A stretch of 64,000 nt of DNA, from the NCBI RefSeq assembly GCF_037975245.1, contig NC_092571.1, positions 17,791,917 through 17,855,916 on the forward strand, read 5' to 3'. The position numbers were made by a program, and so were the translations under genes. Each line of letters begins with the position of its first letter. The first letter of the stretch is position 1. The stretch comes from Apostichopus japonicus. Lineage: Eukaryota; Echinodermata; Holothuroidea; Aspidochirotida; Stichopodidae. This document shows, in pieces, positions 28,101 through 40,100 of this stretch. The notes beneath the pieces were generated by a model. That model saw only the letters and a program-made list of their open reading frames with translations, did not search any database and had not been told where the DNA came from.

Positions 28101-31100
28101 GTCAATTGGATAATAGTTTTATTTTGAACCGGTTCAACAGGTGGATTTTTGGTATTGTTAAAGGTTTATCAGAATCTGGAGTTTTGTTTTTACCGCCCCT
28201 CTGGGCTTATTTCTGTGGACATCCATGGATGGGGGAGTCCGAATCACTGAACTTGATTTCACAAGCTCTATATTATGTTTAAATGTTTTTAAAATCTCAG
28301 ACAATTTTTATTCCTTTATTATAACTTTATTGCCTGTTGCTCCTCAGACACTGTACCACCAGTTGTGACTGGTTGTCCTAACGCTATTCTTCTGGACGCT
28401 ACAACCGTAGAATGCACTCCGGTGACCTGGCTGGAGCCGCAGGCGACCGATGCCATCTCTGCCGTTGTCTCGTTGGATCTGAATTTCTCACCTGGCTCAT
28501 GTTTTCCAGTCGGAAGTACAACTGTCCTTTACACATTCAGCGATGCAGCTGGGAATTCTGCAAGTTGCCAGTTCACCGTGACGATAAGGATGGCAGTTGG
28601 TATGAATTTTTAATTTTTTTTTTTATGTATTCCTTATTAATTAACATATATTCATTTGGATGGTTTTGACATGTTTAAACTTCTACCAAAAGACAGAGAG
28701 CAAAGATCATACCGAAATGCTTGATTTTTGTTTTCTGTATATCTTTACTCTGGGGAGAGACCTTACTGTGGTAAACCCTAGTAATAGAAGCAGTCTTCAC
28801 TGGTGTTGATGATAAGCCTCAATACAAAATGGTGTTTTGTTCTTGTATCTTATTTTAGTACATTCAGGTCTGTTTTGTTTGCAAACAATGCTTTCAAAAG
28901 AGCCTGTTAGTAAGTGTTTCTATCGTTGTAACACTATGAACACTACCAACAAAAGTATAACTGATATTCTTGATGACATTACCTCAATAGAACAATATAT
29001 AGTAAATTTCTTCTTTATTTGTACGCAATTTGTGTACTTTTAAATCACCTAGGCAATACTATTTCCAATTTTAGAGCATTTGCTGGTAACCTTAGCAACA
29101 GTAGTACATCCTACCTAAAACTGTTTATTGATAATACCATCACAATGAAGCAATATAATATAGATTATGTCATGTCTATACCTGTATCATGTCTTCAGGC
29201 AATTTACTATTGATCACATCTTTGAATCAAGTATTTGAATCAGGTATTTGAATCAAGTATCTGATTCATGAATTTACACCACGTCTTTACACCACATCTT
29301 TACACTAATTCTTTACACCACGTCTTTACACCACGTCTTTACACCACATCTTTACACCACAACTTTACACCACAACTTTACACCTCATCTCTTTACACCA
29401 TGTCTTTACACCACGTCTCTACACCCAGGGATGTAAGTCTTCCGTATTTTTACGGAAATCCGGTTTTTTTTTAATTCCAATAAGTCTTCCGTATTTTTAC
29501 GGAAATCCGTTTTTTTTTTAATTTCAATAAAGTTCCACAAAATTGTTCGAATATCAAAGACACAACGCGGCAAAAATGCCTGGCACGTTGCAGCAAGCTA
29601 ACTTCAATTTTCACTCATCGATCACTCAAAATATCATTTCCAGTTTCGCGTCATCGCATTGCGCTGTACAACATTGTGCCATGTGAATATCGTTGCATAC
29701 GTGCGAACTTCAAATCGCTATAGCTCATTTCTGTCGTTGAAAAACCTTGCCTAATTCATGTTGATTGGACTGCTAATTAATATCTTCGTAACTGCTGGTG
29801 CTCGACATAAGTTTTGGAATTAACGCTTGTGATATTTTTGAGCGGCGGAAATCTACGGGATACGCATATGAAAGTCGACAAGGGACGAAATAACTGGGTT
29901 CGCATAGCAATTTGCTACCCAAGAATTGCCAGTTGCTAATCAATATTACCTCTGATTAGCAAAAGATGCAGTACCTGTTAATGCTAATTGCTATTTCCAA
30001 GAATTGTCGAGCAAGTATTGCTAATCAATTCTCTAAAACTATTTCGTCCCTTGGTCGATATTTGTGATCGCATTCGAATGTGAGACTGTTTTTTATTCCG
30101 TAGTTCGCTGCGACGTATTCGTAACTTTGAGCTAGCCTAACATAACGATAGTGTGTAAGTAGTAAGAACTAGGGGTAGGATGTGTTAGCGCTAATACTTC
30201 TAAGCTAGCCTAACATACAGTAACGATAGTGTGTAAGTAGTCAGAGCTAGGAGTAGGATGTGTTAGGACGGCATTCACCTGGGGTCTCCGAATATTTTTC
30301 CGGTTTTTTTTTTGGCTGCACTTACATCCCTGTACACCACATCTTTACTCCAATTTTTACACCACGTCTTTACACCACATCTTTACACCTCGTCTTTACA
30401 CCTCATCTTTACACCACCTCTTCGCACCATGTCTTTATACCATTTCTTCCTGTCACTTTGTTACATCACTTCATTACATCACATCTTTACAAAATGTATG
30501 TTACTCTTGTTCAGACGTGACACCACCAGTCATTCAGAATTGTCCGACTGATCCAATCGAAGTAACCATACCAGCAGGGGAAGCCTGCACACCCATCGTA
30601 TGGGTGGAACCAACTGCGACCGATGATGACGGCTTTCCCCCGATGGTTCAACGTTTTCCTGACGCTATTGACTGTTTTACCGCAGGACAGCTCATGTTCA
30701 CATACATCTTCATCGATCAATCCAACAACTTTGACCTCTGTTCCTTCTCTGTGATTATAACCTCAGCAGAAGGTATGTGTGTAAAATTCATGAACTGTGT
30801 CATGTGGTTGGTTTGCTGACTTTACCTGCAAAGATCAAGCTTTGGTTTAATAAAAATAATAAAAGAAAATTAAGTTGTTTCGTGTGCTCGTCATTCAGTC
30901 AGTGTGCATGCCACAGGAAGTATTGACAAAATGATGTTGAAAGCTAGAAGATGAAAATCATGTGGATCAGCATCAATGTAAACAAGTCCGAAAGGAAGGA
31001 TTGTGATCTAGATAACTTACAGAAATATTTTCAAGGATAACTAGCTCCTAATTTGCTGACCTTTTGTTCACAAATGTCCAGTAAAGAAGTTAAAATGAAT

Positions 31101-34100
31101 CCATTGCATGATAAATCTTCCCTTTGGTTTCATAGCCTAGCTGCTCGATTGTTCCTCTAACGTAATCCTCAGAAAGAGTATTTAGACATTTCAAATTTTA
31201 AATATCATTGACAAGTGTTTTTTTTTCTCAAATATACCTCCGTAGATACCAACAAGACCTAATTGTTTTTTTTTCTATTAGTATTCAGAAAAAATCAAAG
31301 TTGTCTTCATAGCAATTTTGTTTATGTGTACCACAAACTAAATTTTTGTGCATGACAACTGGTTTAGTGTGTGAAATTATACAATCTACCATGTCTTTGT
31401 CATACCGAGGCCTGTATGCTTTAAAGGCTTTAAATTTCAATATTACAGCTTTTTTTTTAATTTTTGGAGCATTATTATTTGGCTTTTTGAAACTTAGAGT
31501 CAACATTCTTACCACAGATTACATTGTTTTGAAAATCATATCAAAATAAAATAAAAAATAGGTCAACTTTTCTTAAATTGGTTTTGGTCAGTATCTTACA
31601 GACAAGATAATAACATAAAAGAGCTATCATACTTAAGTGACTCAGACACATTTTTTTCCCTTAACCCATTATTGCTGATAAAACTTCAATTCCTTCACCC
31701 CCACTGATACTCCACACCACCACCCACCCCATCCCCACTTTCATATTGAATTTTGACCAACTGACCATACATGGTTTTGTATTCAAATATCAAACAAAGA
31801 TGAGTCATTTCACTTGGAAAAACAAATCCTATTAATGTTAACTTTGTCACCACACTAGGATTAGATTTAACTATAATTCTCTATTTTTTTTTCCACCCTA
31901 GTTCCAGACACTACAGACCCTGTGGTCATTTCGTGTCCCACTGAAGTAGAGGGGACCATACCACCATCTGATACCTGTGTAGAACTATCCTGGCCAGAGC
32001 CGTTGGCCTCGGATGACAGTGTGCCAGTCATTCGTGGGGTGTCAAATTTTGAGCCAGGTTCTTGCTTTTTTGAAGGGACAACGACTGTGATATATACATT
32101 TACAGACCCCTCAGGGAATAGTGTCACATGTACCTTTGATGTTATCGTACAAATAACCGGTAAGTCAGCAGAGCTTTTTAGATATTAGAATTTAGACACA
32201 AGTGATGTTATAACAGTAGGTAATGCCAACATGAATATATTGATGCTGAACTCAAGACATGGCATGATAAGACAGGATCATGGCATGACATGACATGACA
32301 TGATAAGACATGACATGAAATGACATGACATGATAAGACAGGAAGGATCATGGCATGGCATGACATGACAAGACATGACATGACATGACAGTATCATGAC
32401 ATGACATGACAAGACATGACATGATAAGACAGGAACATGACATGACAAGACATGACATGATAAGACAGTATCATGGCATGACATGACATGACAAGATATG
32501 ACATGACATGACATGATAAGACAGTATCATGGCATGACATGACAAGACATGACATGAAATGACATGACATGATAAGACAGTATCATGGCATGACATGACA
32601 AGACATGACATGAAATGACATGACATGATAAGACAGTATCATGGCATGACATGACATGACATGACAAGACATGACATGAAATGTCATGACATGACATGAT
32701 AAGACAGGATCATGGCATGACATGACATGACATGACAGTATCATGACATGACATGACATGACAAGATATGACATGACATGACATGATAAGACAGTATCAT
32801 GGCATGGCATGACAAGACATGACATGAAATGACATGACATGATAAGACAGTATCATGGCATGACATGACAAGACATGACATGAAATGACATGACATGATA
32901 AGACAGTATCATGGCATGACATGACATGACATGACAAGACATGACATGACATGACATGATAAGACAGGATCATGGCATGACATGACATGACATGACAGTA
33001 TCATGACATGACATGACATGACATGACATGACAAGATATGACATGACATGACATGATAAGACAGTATCATGGCATGACATGACAAGACATGACATGAAAT
33101 GACATGACATGATAAGACAGTATCATGGCATGACATGACAAGACATGACATGACATGACATGACAGTATCATGGCATGACATGACATGACAAGACATGAC
33201 ATGAAATGACATGACATGATAAGACAGGATCATGGCATGACATGACATGACAGTATCATGACATGACATGAAAAGACATGACATGATAAGACAGGATCAT
33301 GGCATATCAATCAGTTCAATCAATGGTAACTCGACAAGGACAAAAATAATGAATCACTGTAATTGCAAAATAATAAACCAGGTCGAGAATTTTTCAATGT
33401 TCGATCACCGCTTGCTAAAAGTTGCAGTTGCTTAAAAATATCTACTGGTTTAAAAGTCCCCCCTCCCCCTCCCTGACTTTTTCCTGAGTTAAAACTATTA
33501 TAATAATATTGGCTGGTAATAGGCAGCGATGCTGATATTTTGATGGACGAGTGATACCCGACTTATATTGTGTGTATGTTCTTGATGTCTACATGCAGAA
33601 AAATGCAAGTGTCTTTTTCGCAACTGGCAAAATTCCACTGCCATTTAGCCAGTGAATAGCATGAATTTCAAGGCATTAATTGGATTAAAGTTATTAGATG
33701 AAATAAGTATTAAACAGAAACATTTGAATTTGCATCTAATTTGGATTACAAAGTGATCAAGTCATCAATTAAATATGATTCTCATTTTAGAGGCCATCCC
33801 TCCTGTGGTCACTGGCTGTCCAGATACCATCCAGCAGGACGCTAATCCAACCGGTCCCTGCACTCGGATATTTTGGACAGAACCCACGGCTGTGGATGCG
33901 GTATCTGGTAACCCTATGGTAGACAGGAATTTCAGTCCCGGTGACTGCTTTGTTGTTGGTACTACAGTTGTCGTCTATACCTTTACCGATGCTGCAGGAA
34001 ACCAAGCGACCTGTCTCTTCAATGTTGTTGTAGATGTGATAGGTAATTAGTTTGTCATCCTTTAGATTGTGATTGGATGTATGTATGTATTGTATGTATG

Positions 34101-37100
34101 TAAGATCCTCCTGCAAGCAGGAACTTGGGAAGAAGCCATCATTGGCTTATCAAAGCCGCAAGCTGACCGAAGTCAGTCTCTTAGATTCATATTTAACGTC
34201 CATGATTATGAATTGTCAATTGTCAACAACTCTGTAACTGGACGACATACATGAATCTTGGAGTGACTGGGAACTGGGGACCTTATGATTGGAAGGCACC
34301 GGTGTTAACCACTGAGCTAACACTCCTATAAAGTGATTTGGATTGGATTTGGATGTGATTTGGAGTAGAGGAATACAAGCTATCAATATGATCAAAGAGG
34401 GCCCTTGTAATGAGGATTGATGGAAGGATGAGGGGGGAAAGGGGGGGTGGAAGGAAGAGGTAGCTTTCCTTGACCTACCTTTTAATTATACCTAATGCCT
34501 TACATAATATTAAGAGCAACATCTTAATTTTAGTTTTTTTGTCAATAGTAGGACATTGTGTGAGCTAGCAGCTAGGCTGTGTGGTAGTACATAATCTTTA
34601 TATATTCTGTTCAGTTTCACACTTGGTACTACTGTCTGCCTAGAGAGTCTCACTATGGTTTGATTATCATTCAGCCTAGCTACAGGGCATCTTGCAGCAA
34701 CTGTTGTTTTGTTTCCTTTTCGACATCGTACCTAAAGGCAAAAGTTTTACATTTGCATGCTAACACATACTGTCATTTAGTGTAGTGTACAGCGGCACAT
34801 ACAGTACTTCACCATCAGATTTCTATAAATTCTAACATCAAGAAATTAGGTCAACGATCGTTAATTACCAGCGTTTTGGTGAGACAAAAATATATACTGC
34901 ACATTATTTGTATGGAACATTCCACTAAAAGCAACTCCTACTAGTGATGATTCTCATCGGAGATAAAAGAAATTTTTAGTGAGTGTAGTAAATAAGACTG
35001 CTGCTTTCTGCTTTACCATTCAAGAACCACATAGAGCCACTATTTACTTTAAGTTGCCATGGTGACATAGGAAATGAAGTTTTTGTTTGTGATTCAAGTA
35101 TTAAATGACAATGTGAATTGCTTCTTTTTTCTTCTTCAAGATATCGATCCACCGATTATATTGGGTTGCCCCGATGATATTGTTCGAACGGCTAATCCGT
35201 CCGGAGAATGTGTAAGGGTATTCTGGATGGTACCTGTGGCAATTGACGTCGTCTCAGGGATTCCTCTCGTGGTGAATAATTTTGATCCAGGGTTCTGCTT
35301 CGGTATCGGTGTCACAACTGTCGTTTATACTTTCTCGGATGCATCTGGGAATGAAGCAAGTTGCCAATTCAGCGTTCGTATTGGACAAGGAGGTAAATTC
35401 ATTTGTTTTAAGCAAGTTGCTATGCCTCCGATTGTGCGAGAATTCTGATAAAGTTTGAACTTGATTTGATAGTGAAGAGTTTTTTGACCGTGAAACAAGG
35501 TTTTACCACTGATTATCTGGGTTGACCAGGTAGCTTTTTAAGCAAATTTGACTCAAATTAAATGACTAGGTGGGAGGTGGTCATTGTGTTGAACTTTGTT
35601 AATGATTAACTTAATATATGCAAATATGAAAGACATTTGGACCCCCCCCTCCAAAAAAAAGTTACTTATTATGTTGGTGATAGAAAAAGTAGACTACTTT
35701 ATCAATAACAATCTGAAATATGTTGTATATTCTTATCTAACAATTGCCTACCCAGTTTGTGTTATGTACCACAATTTTAATTAACAGAAAAATGCTTATT
35801 TCTTCCTATTTTGTTCTCAATTTAATATCCCTCTGTAGACAATATCCCGCCTGAGATTCAAGGCTGTCCACAAGATATTTCAATAACTGCCCAGCCGGGT
35901 AGTGAGTGCCAGTCGGTGTTCTGGTCTATTCCATCAGCCACAGATAACAGCATGGGACCGCTGGAGGTGGACAGTTCTGGTGTTGAACCAGGAGATTGCT
36001 TCCCCATCGGTACTGAAACAGTCACGTACACATTCACCGATCTGGCGCAAAACTCTGCTACATGTATTTTCACCGTGGAAGTGGCCATTGTTGGTGAGAA
36101 TTATTCTGACAGTTATTCGATCCCTACCATTGTAACTCGCAACTGAAAAACCATTCAATTCTAGATTGCAAAAATCTGTAACCATACTAGACAAAGCTGT
36201 CATGCAGCACAAAGTGGACATTGAATTCAAAGAAATGCTGTACAACAGCTGCAATAATCGCTTGCAGCAAAGGCTGAATCTATTTTAAAGAATGATTGAG
36301 ATTATCTCTAAAGATTATCTTTAAAGAATGATTGAGATAATCTCAGGAAAGCAGCAGCGGCCATTGTGTGAAACTGCAGAACACCAAAGATGATATCCTT
36401 TGCTTCCTGGTTGCATTATGACTTGTATGTATTGTATGTATGTATTGTATGTATGTATGTATGTATTGTATGTATGTAAGATCCTCCTGCAAGCAGGAAC
36501 TCGCGAAGAAGCCATCATTGGCTTATCAAAGCCCAAGCTGACCGAAGTCCATCTCTTACATTCATATTTAACGTCCATGATTATGAATTGTCAATTGTCA
36601 ACAACTCCGTTACTAATACTAGACGACAAACATTGATCTTGTAGTGACTTGAACTGGGATCCTTATGATTGGAAGGCACACTGAGCTAACGCTCCTTTAG
36701 GACAGATGCCATGGGACATTTTGCATAAAGAAGTGATTGGGAGTGTATAAAGCCAGTTTTATTTAACTGAATTCAGGAAGGGACAGAGAGATAAGAAACA
36801 TAAAATAAATCAGTAGCATAGTTAGGGTTTAAGGGGCCCCGGGTCAAGAGGGAGTGCTGGGGCCATTCACCTTTACTACAACCTCTATTACTCTAACGAC
36901 TCTAAACTGGCATTGGACACAAAACTGTAAAATGTACAAACCACAAATTTTCTGTCTGGCTGTCATACTTGACTGTTAGTTGTGATCAGTACACTCATTA
37001 TCTCGGAATCAATCCCTGGGTGACCCCCTCTGGACTTTGATGGCCCTGTTTTAATGAACTGCCTTAATTGCCTATTGCTATAACTCTGGAAAAATGCCCA

Positions 37101-40100
37101 TTACTTGTAATTCAAGAATATTTTGTCAAGAAATGTGTCTCATAGGTCAAATGCCAAGGTGACTGCAGCATCATACAATAGGCTGGTCTTGCAGAGGTAA
37201 CCTCTGCCAATTGTTAAAATATTGATGTTATCTGTTTGCAGCTTTTGTCTTTGACATGGTGCCGAAAGTTAATTTTGAAATATCAAATGATATTTTGTTT
37301 AAAGTACCATTTGCTTTGTCTTTTCAGATAATGAACCACCATTGATAGGTCTCTGTCCTGATGATATCAGAAGTGAAACTGATTCTATAACAACCTGTGT
37401 AGTTGTTATTTGGAGTGAACCCTTTGCAGTAGATGCCATATCTGGAATTCCCAGCTTGCGACAAAACTTTTTCTCAGGGGACTGTTTTAATGTCGGTAGG
37501 GTCCTAGTCACATATCGCTTCACTGACGAGGCTGGGAATACTGCTACGTGTGACTTTACAGTCACTGTTGAAGTCCGAGGTGAGATTTCAAACAAATAAA
37601 TTACTTTGGGAATTGTGGCCCCAAATTTGTGTGAAATAATATGCCGTAAATAACTGATGTTAGAAAAAAAAAAGTTTGATGTAAATCTATTCACAATCTT
37701 TTGGAGTTATAATTCTTGTATTTTTAATACCCTTCGTTTTAGATTCTTTCCCTCCTATTATTGTCGGTTGTCCTAATGACATCACCCAACAGAGCCAAAC
37801 ATTCATGTTTAAATCTTATATTTTTAATACCCTTCGTTTTAGATTCTTCCGCTCCTGTTATCGTCGGTTGTCCTAATGACATCACCCAACAGAGCCAGAC
37901 ATTCATGGCATGCACTGTGGTTACATGGCGAGAGCCAGCGGCCTTTGATGACCAACCTGGTGACATTAGCATGTTTTCATCACATGATTCCGGAGACTGT
38001 TTCCGATTTGGTCGTACTGTCGTAACCTACAGTTTTACAGATGTCGCTGCGAACACAGCTACCTGTTCATTTGCCGTTACCATTGTTGTCGGTTAGTCAA
38101 TTTTTTATATCGATCACTCAGATCTGTTGGGAATCGTATACTCATACTTTCACCCTAGCATCGTTGCCCATGCTTGTACTCAACCTCTTAAATTTGAACT
38201 TTCACTTGTACTCAATGAATTTGTAAACGTAGAAGATGTACTCATGCAAGATTACCTGTTTCATCCTGAGAGCCTTTTGTTTATTAGTTGTACTCATACC
38301 AAACGGTTTCTTGGTTGTACTCTATACCAAACGGTTGATTGGTTGTACTCATACCAAACGGTTTAGTGGTTGTACTCATACCAAACGGTTTATTGGTTGT
38401 ACTCATACCAAACGGTTGATTGGTTGTAATCATACCAAACGGTTAAGTGGTTGTACTCATACCAAACCGTTTATTGGTTGTACTCATACCAAACCGTTGA
38501 TTGGTTGTACTCATACCAAATGGTTTATTGGTTGTGTTCATACCAAACGGTTTATTGGTTGTACTCATACCAAACGGTATATTGGTTGTACGCATACCAA
38601 ACGATTTATTGGTTTTACTCATAGTCATGCATTTGTGCTCATATAAGAAGTCTCCTTCTAAGTCTTTATTGGTACAATCATATTTAAAAAAAAAATTGAC
38701 AAACGTTCCAAAAACAATTGAAAGCAGATGTAATCAATAGAGGAAAATTTCTTTCTGCATTATGTAATTATAATGTTTATCCTCATACCTGGTTCAAACT
38801 GAAATAAACGTTACAGTTACTGGTTCAATTTGTGTCTGGTAATGCATTCATAATGATTTCCTGCATTGTTGTAAACACAGTTTATAACGTCAGTCTTAAA
38901 TAATGACAGCATTGTAAAGACTTCTTTCATCCCCCATCTACCTGAACACTCTAGATACACTTCCCCCTGTTATCACCGGTTGCCCTCAGGACGTTTCAGA
39001 ATTTGCCGCTCCGGGGGCCTCTTGCGCTCGCATCTTCTGGACAGAGCCATCAGCGACAGATGATTTCTCGGGAACACCAACCTTAGATAGGAATTTCTCG
39101 CCTGGATTCTGTTTCCCACTGGGTGAAAGTGAAGTCTCTTATACATTTGTAGACACTTCGGGCAACGTCGCAACATGTGAATTCTTAGTGACTATTTCTA
39201 GACGTCCGGGTAAGATATTTAATAAATTTTTCACAGCTTAAATAAACTGCAAAAACGATCAGAAAAAAAAGAAAATTAAAATAAAAGCTTGAAGACTGCT
39301 TTTATGGTTAATAACCCTGAAAAAGAGAAGAGACATAATAAGAGCATTCTTATCTAACAAACTCAATTGCAATTTGATTCAACTTCATTTTTTAATTGTT
39401 CTTTTAAAAGATTCACTTGATTATCTTAATACAGAGCAGCCACTCAAGGCCCAAAATGGAGTCTTACAAACCACATAATATTCTTTCTACCCCCTTTCTT
39501 TGTTCCCTTTTCTAAAGATTATTCATCATTTAATCTGTTATCACTTTTTCTTCTTAATGTTTGTTTGCTATGTTTCTATTTTTCCTTTGTTAAATGCTTA
39601 GAAACTTTTACATAAGGCACAATATTAATGTTATTTATTGTTATTATTATTATTTAATCCTTTCCTCATTTTATAGTACTGTATTTGAAAATTGACATTG
39701 GCATTACAAAAAATGCTGTTAAATCAAAGTCCATACTTTAAAGACTAGAGGAAGGTGGGGGAGATCGCCAGCTAGAGTGCTTGTGAGCTATACAGCACAG
39801 CCACCGGGAGGGTTGTGATTGCTCCTTCTCTTAAAAATACTCCAGCCAGGGCAGGGGCAGCCTTCCACCTCCACTTTCGCCTTTTCACATTTTCTCTTAT
39901 TATTACTTCTCCAAAAAAAAACTCACAAAAAAAAAGGGGGCTCGTCTTAAACGCAATTTCTTTCCTGTCTACTCTACTTAGCATTCCTTATTGTTCTATA
40001 GTTAATTTACCAAATTCTGCAGGAGCCAGGCTCCTCCCAGTTTGATCAGATTTCACACACTTTTCACGACGACGATTGCCAGTACGGAGAGAGAGAGAGA

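Noticed and set aside
30260-30551. Frames reading YTTSLHHVFTP-like repeats
   Set aside because: 13-bp minisatellite translation.
32278-33217. Minus-strand frames rich in MSCHVMSCH
   Set aside because: Translation of the GACAT-type minisatellite; no gene.
37743-37842. Additional HYR exon start upstream of HYR25
   Set aside because: Tandemly duplicated border; its frame runs into a stop and it lacks its own donor.
38285-38625. CRISPR-like regularly spaced repeats
   Set aside because: Units are contiguous without unique spacers, and the sequence is clearly eukaryotic.
38236-38646. 136-residue frame with GCTHTKRFI repeats
   Set aside because: 27-bp minisatellite whose unit length is a multiple of three.
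39772-39984. 70-residue minus-strand frame in the GC-richer island
   Set aside because: No recognisable motif, no splice or promoter support.
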